The notes below the pieces were generated by a model, which saw only the letters and a program-made list of their open reading frames with translations, made no database searches and was not told the DNA's origin. Both the position numbers and the translations under genes were made by a program. This document shows positions 24,793 to 32,734 of a stretch of 43,366 nt of DNA, in pieces. Source of the stretch: Bacteroidota bacterium (GTDB lineage Bacteria; Bacteroidota; Ignavibacteria; SZUA-365); assembly GCA_018224415.1 (NCBI GenBank), contig JAGTUZ010000199.1:1-43366 (forward strand). The letters are read 5' to 3'. Each line of letters begins with the position of its first letter. Positions within the stretch are counted from its first letter, which is position 1.

Positions 24793-25929
24793 ATGATTCT
24801 CAACCGCATCAGTATCACAAATCTCCGAAACCACGGACATACAGAAATCGACTGTCCCAACGGCACGCTGCTCCTTCTCGGGGAGAACGGCGCCGGAAAG
24901 ACATCCGTGCTGGAAGCGATATCCCTGCTCTGCACTTCGCGGAGTTTCGTCACACATATGGACCGCAGCGTGCTGCGGCGGGATGCTGCCCGCTTCGAGG
25001 TGACAGGGAACTTCACGTCGTCGTCTGCTTCGGCGCGGAGTGTGCGTGTGCGGTATGATGCGGACCCCGGGCGCAAGCAGCTGGAGATGGACAACGCTCC
25101 GCTCCCTGCGGCGTCGGATCTGATCGGAATCTTTCCACTTGTGGCGCTCTCGCCGCAGCATCGCCCGATCACGGCGGGAGGTCCCGGCGAACGCCGCTCC
25201 TTCATCGACTTCGTCATCTCACAGCTCCACCACCGTTATCTTCTGGATCTGATCGCCTACCGGCGCATTCTCCGGCAGCGCAACGCGTTGCTCGCCGACC
25301 ACGACCGGCGTCCCGCGGATGTACGTGCCACCCTCGAGGCCTGGGATGCATCCCTGGCCGAATCCGCAGTTCGTATTCTCCGGCATCGGCAGCGTTTTGT
25401 GGAGGAGTTTGTCCCGTATCTGAAGGCGAGCATGCAGGGCATGATCGGTGACCGCGAGGAAGTCGCACTGCACTATGTACCGACGGTGGAGATAGACATC
25501 GCGGCGGAAGACGCGACGGAAGCATATCGTGCTGTCCTTGCCCGGCGTTTCGAAACCGACCTGCGGCGGGGCAGCACAACGGTGGGTCCACATCGCGACG
25601 AACTCGACATCCTGCTCAATGATCTCGATGTCCGTGCGCACGCCTCGCAGGGCCAGCACAAGACCGTGCTCATTTCATTGAAACTCGCCGAATATCGATA
25701 TCTCGATGCGCAGCTCGACGAAACGCCGATCCTTCTGCTCGACGACGTGTTCAGCGAACTCGACGACGAACGGCTGGCCAACGTGCTGCGCATGGTGGAT
25801 GATCTCGGGCAGACCTTCATCACCACGGCCAATCAGTCCACCCTCCGTGCCTTCCCGCAACGCGAGCACCGGAACCACACGCTGCGCATCGAGGCAGGCG
25901 CCGTCTATAGCATGGCGGAGGTAGCATGA
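24793..25929 (+). CDS. recF: DNA replication and repair protein RecF
   Basis: The 378-residue SMC-like ATPase loads RecA at gapped DNA together with RecO/RecR. Walker A is GENGAGKTS (residues ~31-39), the RecF hallmark GPHRDELDI and signature ASQGQHKT are present, and Walker B is ILLLDDVFSELD. Length is normal. It begins 2 bp after dnaN, so it is translationally coupled. Its stop codon lies in an 18-bp direct repeat, and the DUF721 gene follows 49 bp later. Confidence 0.97.
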   Translation: MILNRISITNLRNHGHTEIDCPNGTLLLLGENGAGKTSVLEAISLLCTSRSFVTHMDRSVLRRDAARFEVTGNFTSSSASARSVRVRYDADPGRKQLEMDNAPLPAASDLIGIFPLVALSPQHRPITAGGPGERRSFIDFVISQLHHRYLLDLIAYRRILRQRNALLADHDRRPADVRATLEAWDASLAESAVRILRHRQRFVEEFVPYLKASMQGMIGDREEVALHYVPTVEIDIAAEDATEAYRAVLARRFETDLRRGSTTVGPHRDELDILLNDLDVRAHASQGQHKTVLISLKLAEYRYLDAQLDETPILLLDDVFSELDDERLANVLRMVDDLGQTFITTANQSTLRAFPQREHRNHTLRIEAGAVYSMAEVA

Positions 25930-25961
25930 CGTGCAGCGCGCAGATGACGTGCAGCGCACGC
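25926..25961. repeat. 18-bp direct repeat at the recF stop codon
   Basis: Two adjacent copies with ATGACGTGCAGCGC identical in both and the last four bases diverged. The recF TGA stop is in the first copy. The repeat fills the gap before the DUF721 ribosome-binding site. Confidence 0.75.
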
Positions 25962-25978
25962 GTGAAGGGAGGACGGTC

Positions 25979-26272
25979 GTGAAACGCCCCTGGAAGACGC
26001 AGACGATCGGCGCGGCCATGCGACAGGCCATCGAACGACAGGGTCTCGAACGCGGCATCGCAGAACAACGCCTGATCCATCAGTGGCCGGAACTGGTCGG
26101 TCCTGCCATCGCCACCCATGCGACGCCGCAGCGGCTGCGCGGCGGTGTGCTCTGGCTGCAGGTCGAGGATGCCGCATGGCGGCAGGAACTCAGTCTCATG
26201 CGCAGGGAACTCATCGCAAAGATCAACGCATGGGCTGGCGAGGAAATGGTAAAGGAGCTTCGCCTGAGATGA
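25979..26272 (+). CDS. DUF721 protein, DciA-like helicase operator
   Basis: The 97-residue protein fits DUF721: IGAAMRQAIERQGLERGIAEQRLIHQWPELVG followed by HATPQRLRGGVLWLQVEDAAWRQELSLMRRELIAKIN in outline. DciA proteins of this family are the ancestral loaders/operators of the replicative helicase DnaB, and the position between recF and gyrB is their common site. GTG 25979 is chosen because GGGAGGA precedes it at about 6 bp; in-frame sequence back to 25931 is direct-repeat DNA. Its stop overlaps mnmE (ATGA). Confidence 0.85.
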   Translation: MKRPWKTQTIGAAMRQAIERQGLERGIAEQRLIHQWPELVGPAIATHATPQRLRGGVLWLQVEDAAWRQELSLMRRELIAKINAWAGEEMVKELRLR

Positions 26273-27663
26273 ACGACTTTCAACGTTCGGCGACAACCGA
26301 GGGCGACACCATCGCCGCAATCGCCACGCCTCCCGGTACGGCGGGCCTCGCGGTGATCCGACTCTCGGGGGAAGCGGCGCTGATCGTAGCCGATCGCGTG
26401 TTCCGCGGAGTTGCCCTTTCTTCTGCAGGCGGATACACCGTGCATTTCGGTCATGTCGTTGACGGTGCCGGGGATTTGGTCGACGAAGTGCTGGCCACGG
26501 TGTTCCGCGCCCCGCACTCGTACACAGGCGAGGATGCGGTCGAGATCAGCTGTCATGGCGGCGCCGTCGTGACGCGCGGCGTCCTGCGCTGCGTGCTCGA
26601 AGCAGGTGCGCGCCACGCGGAAGCAGGAGAATTCACCCGTCGCGCGTTTCTCAACGGTCGCATCGACCTGGCACAGGCCGAAGCGGTGGCCGACCTTATC
26701 CACGCACGTTCGGAGGAAGCACATCGGGCTTCACTCCGCCAGCTTGAAGGGGCGCTCTCCGTCCACGTGCGCGAACTGCGTGATCGCCTGCTCCACGCTG
26801 CGTCGATGATCGAGCTTGGTCTCGATTTCGTGGAGGAAGATGTCCGTTTTCTCACGCCCGAGGAACTGTCCGGCCTGCTCTCCGAAACGCGCACGGCGAT
26901 GTTGCGTGCCCTCGATTCCTACGGCACGGGCCGCCTGGTGCGAGAGGGCGTTCGCGTTGCACTGCTGGGCCGTCCGAATGCCGGCAAATCCAGTCTTCTG
27001 AATGCCATGCTGGGCAGCGACCGTGCCATCGTCACGGATGTGCCGGGCACGACGCGTGATTTCATCGAGGAAGGACTGCTGATTCGCGGCGAACTGTTCC
27101 GCTTCATCGACACGGCGGGATTGCGCGAGACTGATGACATTGTCGAACGTGAGGGCGTCGCGCGGACGCAGGCACTGGCCCGCGAAGCGGACATCGTGTG
27201 TGCGCTCAGCGAAGCGGCAGGTGGCGCGGCAGCAATGGATGCGCTCACAGGCGATCTGCTCGCGTGCGGCAAGGAGCTCCGATTCCTGCCCGTATTCACG
27301 AAGGCGGATCTCGTCTCCGATGGGACCCGCCACACGCTTGCGAGCGCCGGCGTGCCGGTGTCCGTCATAGACGGTGGCGGACTCGACGAACTGGGCCACA
27401 GGCTGGCCGAAATGGCTCGAGGGCTGGGAGGAATCATGGAGGAGGGGGCCTTGATGGTCACCAACGCCCGGCACGCGCAGTGCCTGCGCGACGGCGTCGT
27501 TGCTGTCGCGAGAGCTGAAGCAAGTCTGGCGGATGGCAGGTCGGAAGAATTTGTTGCCGTCGATCTTCGGGACGCCATCGCGCGACTCGGAGAGATTATA
27601 GGAGTAGTCACGTCCGATGACGTGCTCGAGGGCATTTTTTCACGTTTCTGTATTGGCAAATAA
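26269..27663 (+). CDS. mnmE: tRNA uridine-5-carboxymethylaminomethyl modification GTPase MnmE
   Basis: The 464-residue GTPase works with MnmG to modify the wobble uridine (cmnm5U34) of several tRNAs. The N-terminal formyl-THF-binding domain has DTIAAIATPPGTAGLAVIRLSG, HSYTGEDAVEISCHGG and AGEFTRRAFLNGRIDLAQAE. The G domain has GRPNAGKSSLLNA (P-loop), DVPGTTRDF (switch I), DTAGLRETDD (G3) and TKAD (G4). The C-terminal signature CIGK is intact. It overlaps the DUF721 gene by 4 bp and is followed by gyrB after 28 bp. mnmG is not in the window. Confidence 0.97.
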   Translation: MNDFQRSATTEGDTIAAIATPPGTAGLAVIRLSGEAALIVADRVFRGVALSSAGGYTVHFGHVVDGAGDLVDEVLATVFRAPHSYTGEDAVEISCHGGAVVTRGVLRCVLEAGARHAEAGEFTRRAFLNGRIDLAQAEAVADLIHARSEEAHRASLRQLEGALSVHVRELRDRLLHAASMIELGLDFVEEDVRFLTPEELSGLLSETRTAMLRALDSYGTGRLVREGVRVALLGRPNAGKSSLLNAMLGSDRAIVTDVPGTTRDFIEEGLLIRGELFRFIDTAGLRETDDIVEREGVARTQALAREADIVCALSEAAGGAAAMDALTGDLLACGKELRFLPVFTKADLVSDGTRHTLASAGVPVSVIDGGGLDELGHRLAEMARGLGGIMEEGALMVTNARHAQCLRDGVVAVARAEASLADGRSEEFVAVDLRDAIARLGEIIGVVTSDDVLEGIFSRFCIGK

Positions 27664-27691
27664 TTTCACTCACATTACCGCAGTCACTCTC

Positions 27692-29683
27692 ATGACCAAA
27701 GAACAGGAAGTCGAAGCACGCCAGTATTCCGAAACGAGCATCAAGGTGCTCGAAGGACTCGAAGCCGTGCGCAAGCGTCCGGCCATGTACATCGGCGATA
27801 TCAGTGTGCGCGGTCTGCATCATCTCGTCAATGAGGTCGTCGATAATTCCATCGACGAGGCGCTGGCGGGATTCTGCGACACGATAACCGTCGCGATCAA
27901 CATGGACGGTTCGGTTACCGTCGAGGACAACGGGCGCGGCATCCCGACCGGTCCCCATCCCGTCAAGAAAATCAGCACGCTCGAAGTTGTCATGTGCACC
28001 CTGCATGCCGGCGGCAAGTTCGACAAGCAGACCTACCAGGTGTCTGGCGGCCTGCATGGCGTCGGTGTCTCCGTTGTCAACGCGCTCTCGGAATGGTGCG
28101 AGGTAGTGGTGTCGCGCGACGGCATGCAGTACAAGCAACGGTATCATCGTGGCGTACCCCAGGGTCCTGTCGAGACGCTGGGCAAGACCAAGAAATCCGG
28201 CACGCTCACGACCTTTTATCCGGACGTCGAAATCTTCAAGAATATCGATTTTCGCTTCGAAGTGCTCGAGGAACGTCTGCGTGAACTGGCGTACCTGAAC
28301 AAGAGCATCAGCATTACCCTCCGCGACGAGCGCAACCAGGAGGAAGAGGTGTTTCATTTCAAGGGCGGACTGCGCGACTTCGTCGAGTACATCGACGCGG
28401 CAAGAGAGTCCATGATCAAGAAGCCGATTTACATCGAAGGGGAACGTGATGGCACGCCGGTGGAACTCGCGTTCCAGTACAATGACTCGTACTCGGAAAA
28501 CATCTTCACCTACGTCAATAACATCCATACAATCGAAGGCGGCACGCATCTTGTCGGCTTAAAGACTGCGCTCACACGCGTTCTCAATAATTACGCCTAC
28601 AAGAACGGTCTCGCGAAGGAAGGAAAAACTACGATATCGGGCGATGACTTCCGCGAGGGACTCACGGCCGTGCTGAGCGTGAAGGTCGCCGAACCGCAGT
28701 TCGAGGGCCAGACCAAGACGAAGCTTGGCAACAGCGAAACGAAGAGCGTCGTGGAAACCATCATCGGCGAACAGCTCTCGCTGTACCTCGAACAGAATCC
28801 TTCGGTGGCGAAACGCGTCATCGAGAAAGCCCTGCGTGCAGCGGAAGCCCGCGAGGCGGCCCGTCGCGCCCGTGATCTGACCCGGCGCAAGAACGCGCTC
28901 GATTCTCTCAGTCTCCCCGGAAAGCTCGCCGACTGTTCCATCACTGATCCCGAGCATTGCGAGATCTATCTTGTCGAGGGCGATTCGGCAGGCGGTTCGG
29001 CCAAGCAGGGACGTGACCGTCGTTTCCAGGCGATTCTCCCGTTGCGCGGCAAGATTCTCAACGTCGAGAAAGCCCGCTTGCACAAGGTGCTCGAGAACAC
29101 GGAAATCAATGCGATGGTCTCGGCCTTCGGCGCGGGCATCGGCCACGATGAGGATATCGATCTGACTAGCCTGCGGTACGGAAAAATCATTATCATGACC
29201 GATGCGGACGTCGACGGCAGCCATATCCGCACGCTGCTCCTGACGTTTTTCTTCCGCTACATGAAGGCGCTGATCGAGAACGGTCACGTCTTCATCGCCC
29301 AGCCCCCGCTGTACAAGATCAAGAAGGGCAAGGTCGAACGGTATGCGTTCGACGATGACGAGCGCGACGATATTCTCAAGGTCCTGCGCGCAGGCAAGAG
29401 CGACCCGGCCGACCTCGAGGATCTCGAGGAAGCTGCCGAGCCAGGGCTCGTGTTGAAAAAGGACGGCATCACCCTCTCGCGCTTCAAGGGTCTCGGTGAG
29501 ATGAATCCCGACCAGTTGTGGGAAACCACGATGAATCCGGAAACACGCACATTGCTGCGCGTCACCATGGAAAACGCGGCCGAGGCCGACCGTCTCTTCC
29601 AGATTCTGATGGGCGACGCCGTGGAACCCCGTCGACAGTTCATCGAGCGCAACGCGAAATACGTCCGTAATCTCGACGTCTGA
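27692..29683 (+). CDS. gyrB: DNA gyrase subunit B
   Basis: The 663-residue ATPase subunit of gyrase. The GHKL ATP-binding region shows GLHHLVNEVVDNSIDEA, VEDNGRGIPTG and a GGLHGVGVSVVNALS lid. The transducer has FQYNDSYSENIFTYVNNI. The TOPRIM domain has VEGDSAGGSAKQGRDR and the metal-binding DADVDGSHIRTLLLTFFFR. The length is that of the short form without the ~165-residue insert of E. coli GyrB. ATG 27692 lacks a clear ribosome-binding site but matches family starts. gyrA is not nearby. A ParE assignment is less likely given the recF-linked location. Confidence 0.95.
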   Translation: MTKEQEVEARQYSETSIKVLEGLEAVRKRPAMYIGDISVRGLHHLVNEVVDNSIDEALAGFCDTITVAINMDGSVTVEDNGRGIPTGPHPVKKISTLEVVMCTLHAGGKFDKQTYQVSGGLHGVGVSVVNALSEWCEVVVSRDGMQYKQRYHRGVPQGPVETLGKTKKSGTLTTFYPDVEIFKNIDFRFEVLEERLRELAYLNKSISITLRDERNQEEEVFHFKGGLRDFVEYIDAARESMIKKPIYIEGERDGTPVELAFQYNDSYSENIFTYVNNIHTIEGGTHLVGLKTALTRVLNNYAYKNGLAKEGKTTISGDDFREGLTAVLSVKVAEPQFEGQTKTKLGNSETKSVVETIIGEQLSLYLEQNPSVAKRVIEKALRAAEAREAARRARDLTRRKNALDSLSLPGKLADCSITDPEHCEIYLVEGDSAGGSAKQGRDRRFQAILPLRGKILNVEKARLHKVLENTEINAMVSAFGAGIGHDEDIDLTSLRYGKIIIMTDADVDGSHIRTLLLTFFFRYMKALIENGHVFIAQPPLYKIKKGKVERYAFDDDERDDILKVLRAGKSDPADLEDLEEAAEPGLVLKKDGITLSRFKGLGEMNPDQLWETTMNPETRTLLRVTMENAAEADRLFQILMGDAVEPRRQFIERNAKYVRNLDV

Positions 29684-29707
29684 TCCGTGCGGAACATCGG
29701 AGCATTC

Positions 29708-31033
29708 ATGCGAACAACGCCATTTCTCATTCTGCTGATCCTGCTTATTCTCGGCGCACCCGCCACGGCACAGCCGGGGCGGGATAGCGATCCGCGGCTG
29801 CGCTACGGGGGAATGCAGTACGCCGAGGCGGTCTGCTTTCCCTCGGATTCGGCAGGCCTGGCGCGGGTGGATGTGTTCGTGCGCGTCTCCTACGATTTCA
29901 TGATTTTCACCCGCAGCAACGGCGACGGTGCCTCCGCCCGGTACGCGGCCGCCGCGGAAGTCAGCAGCAGCCTTCGCCAGGCCGGTACGACTGTGCGTAC
30001 GGGAACCATCGTCGCGCAGACCAGGGCCGAGGACTACAACACAACGATCCGACGCGACCAATACCTGATGCTTCGCCAGACATTTCATGTGCCCCCCGGG
30101 GAATATGAACTCCTCGTCGAAATCGCCGACCGCGGATCAACCAGGCAGTCTGTCGTGAAACAACGGGTTCGCGCAAGACGCTTCGCAAGCGGCGAACGGC
30201 GGATCGGCGAACCGTTTGCGTTGCAGCGTGCGTCCACCGAAGGCAGCTACAGTGTCTTCGCTTTCGGGCAGGCACTGCCCTTTGCCGAAGTCGCGTTGAT
30301 CGGTGTTCCTGTCCCGACCGGCATGACCGCCGACTGGAAGATGCGTCTGACCGCGACAGATGGAGAAACCGATGAGGGCGAAACGGTTTTCGACACTTCC
30401 GTCCAGCCCATCGACCGTCTTTCCGGTGTGATCCCCTCGGGCGATCCGGGCGTTGTCAATGATTTTCGTTTGCACGACGGGGGCGCGACCGGTGATCTTC
30501 TTGTGTTTTCGCTTCCCTTCGAAGGGTTCGACACCGGCCGCTATCTTTTACATGTACGGGCGCAATGGGAGGGGGGCAGTGATACGGTTTCCGTGCCCGT
30601 TCGCATCCTGTGGAGAGACATGCCCTTCTCGATGCGGGACATCGAATTCGCCATCGACGCCATGCGGTTCATTCTCACGAAGGATGAATACGAGAGAATC
30701 AAAGATGGAGACGAACGGGACATGCAGCGGGCGTTCCGCCGCTACTGGAAAGAACATGACAATGCACCAGAAACCGAACACAACGAAATGATGACCGAGT
30801 ATTTCCGGAGAGTCGACGAGGCGTATTATCGCTTCCAGACACTCTACGTGCGCAACGGCATACAGACGGACCGGGGGAAGGTCTATGTCCTGTTTGGTCC
30901 GCCCGAGGACATCCAGCGCATCATGAGCATCGAGGAACCGCTCATGGAAATTTGGAGCTATCCCTCGCTGGAGAAGAGCTTTCGCTTCGTTGACAGGGAA
31001 AGAGACGGAAACCTGCGACTCATGGAGGAATGA
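29708..31033 (+). CDS. GWxTD-domain secreted protein
   Basis: The 441-residue protein has a signal peptide (FLILLILLILGAPATAQ). A beta-rich N-terminal region (residues ~30-310) resembles part of an Ig-like or transport-associated domain. The C-terminal GWxTD region contains LTKDEYERIKDGDERDMQRA and ends YYRFQTLYVRNGIQTDRGKVYVLFGPPEDI. The name-giving motif is GIQTDRG here, with Trp replaced by Ile. GWxTD proteins are found in FCB-group bacteria and have no assigned function. ATG 29708 follows GGAG; GTG 29687 is an alternative. It ends 1 bp before pdxA, whose ribosome-binding site GGAGGAA is in its last codons. Confidence 0.87.
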   Translation: MRTTPFLILLILLILGAPATAQPGRDSDPRLRYGGMQYAEAVCFPSDSAGLARVDVFVRVSYDFMIFTRSNGDGASARYAAAAEVSSSLRQAGTTVRTGTIVAQTRAEDYNTTIRRDQYLMLRQTFHVPPGEYELLVEIADRGSTRQSVVKQRVRARRFASGERRIGEPFALQRASTEGSYSVFAFGQALPFAEVALIGVPVPTGMTADWKMRLTATDGETDEGETVFDTSVQPIDRLSGVIPSGDPGVVNDFRLHDGGATGDLLVFSLPFEGFDTGRYLLHVRAQWEGGSDTVSVPVRILWRDMPFSMRDIEFAIDAMRFILTKDEYERIKDGDERDMQRAFRRYWKEHDNAPETEHNEMMTEYFRRVDEAYYRFQTLYVRNGIQTDRGKVYVLFGPPEDIQRIMSIEEPLMEIWSYPSLEKSFRFVDRERDGNLRLMEE

Positions 31034-31034
31034 C

Positions 31035-32024
31035 ATGCTGCCTATCATTGCCATCAGCATCGGAGACGTTCATGGGATCGGTCCCGAAGTGATCCTGAAG
31101 GCTTTTGATCGTTCCGAGCTGTTCGACATCTGTCGTCCCGTCGTGTTCGGTCCTGCCGAAGTGATGCAATATTCCCGCTCAAAACTCGGTATCGCGGTGG
31201 ACCTCATGGAGATCGACGCTCCCGCCGGGGCAAAAGAACGAAGCATCGGTGTCATCGACGTCCCCGGGCAATTCGATCCCGCTGGGATCGGTGCTCCGTC
31301 GGCCGAGAGCGGCCGTATCAGCGTGGCCGCGATCGAAGCCGCTTTCGAGGCGGTCCGCTCGGGCGCGGCGCAAGCTCTGGTCACCGCACCGATTTCAAAG
31401 GAAGCCATCGCAATGGCGGGGAGCAGCTATCGGGGACACACCGAGATGCTCGCCGCGCTCTGCGACAGCGATGACGTGCTGATGATCCTGAGCAGCAACA
31501 CGATGAACGTGGGTCTCGTGACCATCCATGTTCCTCTTGCGGAGGTCGCGGCATTGATCACCACCGACCGCGTCACCCGGACGATTCGAATCGGACACCG
31601 CGCCATGCGGGAGGATTTCGCCATTGAGGACCCTAAAATCGCCATTCTTGCTCTCAACCCCCACGCCGGTGACGGCGGTCTGCTCGGTGGCGAGGAGGCC
31701 GCGGTGATCGCACCGGCCGTCGCGGCGGCGGTGGAGGAGGGTTTCGATGTCGAGGGGCCGTTCCCGGCCGACGGATTCTTCTCCGCCCACACGCAGCAGA
31801 TGTACGACCTGATCATCGCGATGTATCACGACCAGGGGCTTGTGCCGTTCAAGCTGCAGGCAAAAGGACGGGGCGTGAATATCAGCGCCGGACTGCCGAT
31901 CGTGCGAACCTCACCCGACCACGGCACCGCCTACAATATTGCCGCGCTTGGCATTGCCAACGCCGAGAGCATGAAGGAGGCCGTCTATTTTGCCCGGACC
32001 ATCGCGATGAACAGATTGCCGTAA
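31035..32024 (+). CDS. pdxA: 4-hydroxythreonine-4-phosphate dehydrogenase
   Basis: The 329-residue NAD-dependent enzyme of the DXP-dependent pyridoxal phosphate pathway oxidises 4-phosphohydroxy-L-threonine, giving 3-amino-2-oxopropyl phosphate after decarboxylation. Visible motifs: ISIGDVHGIGPEVILKA at the N-terminus (GDPxGIGPE in most homologues), TAPISKEAI, the metal-binding YRGHTEMLA, NPHAGDGGLLGGEE, AMYHDQGLVPFK and RTSPDHGTAYNIA. The catalytic and zinc-ligand histidines are therefore all present. ATG 31035 has an ideal GGAGGAA. pdxJ is not in the window. Confidence 0.95.
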   Translation: MLPIIAISIGDVHGIGPEVILKAFDRSELFDICRPVVFGPAEVMQYSRSKLGIAVDLMEIDAPAGAKERSIGVIDVPGQFDPAGIGAPSAESGRISVAAIEAAFEAVRSGAAQALVTAPISKEAIAMAGSSYRGHTEMLAALCDSDDVLMILSSNTMNVGLVTIHVPLAEVAALITTDRVTRTIRIGHRAMREDFAIEDPKIAILALNPHAGDGGLLGGEEAAVIAPAVAAAVEEGFDVEGPFPADGFFSAHTQQMYDLIIAMYHDQGLVPFKLQAKGRGVNISAGLPIVRTSPDHGTAYNIAALGIANAESMKEAVYFARTIAMNRLP

Positions 32025-32048
32025 CCGACTCGCAGCACGGAGCCGTCC

Positions 32049-32705
32049 ATGATCGAATTTCACAATGTCCGCCTGACTCTCGGGAAACAGGACATCTTCG
32101 ATCGCGCCAATCTCCTGATATCGGAGGGGGAATTCGTGTATGTGATCGGCGAGACAGGCATCGGCAAGAGCTCCTTTCTCCGACTGTTGTATATGGACAC
32201 CTTGCCGAACTTCGGAAGGGTACGCATCGGTGGCTATGATTCCTCGAACATCACACGCCATCAGATTCCATTTCTCCGCCGGACGATCGGCATTGTGTTT
32301 CAGGACTTCCGGCTGCTCGAGGATCGCAACGTCTTCGACAACGTCGCCTTCGCCTTGCATGTCACCGGTGCACGATCACAGTTCATCGCCTCCAAGGTAC
32401 ATCATTTGCTGGCCGAGGTCGGTCTTTCATCGAAGGAGTTTTCCATGCCCGACGATTTGAGCGGCGGTGAGAAACAGCGTGTGGCGATCGCCCGGGCGCT
32501 TGCCAACGACCCGGTCATTCTTCTCGCGGACGAACCCACCGGCAATCTCGACCCATCGGCATCGCGCGACATCCTCGGCATATTCGATCGCATCAATCAC
32601 CGCGGTACCGCAGTGATCATGGCGACACATGACTACAGCCTCCTGGCCCAGCGGCCGGGACGTGTGATCAAGATCCAGAACCGCAATTTCTATGACGTGG
32701 TCTGA
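32049..32705 (+). CDS. ftsE: FtsE-like cell-division ABC transporter ATPase
   Basis: The 218-residue ABC ATPase has Walker A GETGIGKSS, Q-loop VFQDFRLLEDR, signature LSGGEKQRVAIARAL, Walker B VILLADEPTGNLD and the H-loop MATHDY. The opening IEFHNVRLTLGKQDIFD and the overall length match FtsE, which works with FtsX to activate septal peptidoglycan hydrolases. No ftsX follows; the next gene is a nuclease fusion, so ftsX must be elsewhere or the assignment is to a close LolD-like relative. It starts 24 bp after pdxA with CGGAG before ATG 32049. Confidence 0.85.
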   Translation: MIEFHNVRLTLGKQDIFDRANLLISEGEFVYVIGETGIGKSSFLRLLYMDTLPNFGRVRIGGYDSSNITRHQIPFLRRTIGIVFQDFRLLEDRNVFDNVAFALHVTGARSQFIASKVHHLLAEVGLSSKEFSMPDDLSGGEKQRVAIARALANDPVILLADEPTGNLDPSASRDILGIFDRINHRGTAVIMATHDYSLLAQRPGRVIKIQNRNFYDVV

Positions 32706-32714
32706 CGGCCGCAT

Positions 32715-32734
32715 GGCAGGCAGAGGCAGGCAGT
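32715..32734. repeat. 10-bp duplication between ftsE and the nuclease fusion gene
   Basis: GGCAGGCAGA followed at once by GGCAGGCAGT. It lies just after the ftsE stop and supplies the GAGG ribosome-binding site of the next gene, whose GTG start is its last bases. Confidence 0.6.

Noticed and set aside
28559..30088. Long open frame (about 500 codons) antisense to gyrB, with similar long antisense frames opposite rlmN, the T9SS protein and mnmE
   Set aside because: These arise because high-GC codon bias removes stops on the opposite strand. The translations are Arg/His/Ala-rich without recognisable domains, and the sense genes are certain.
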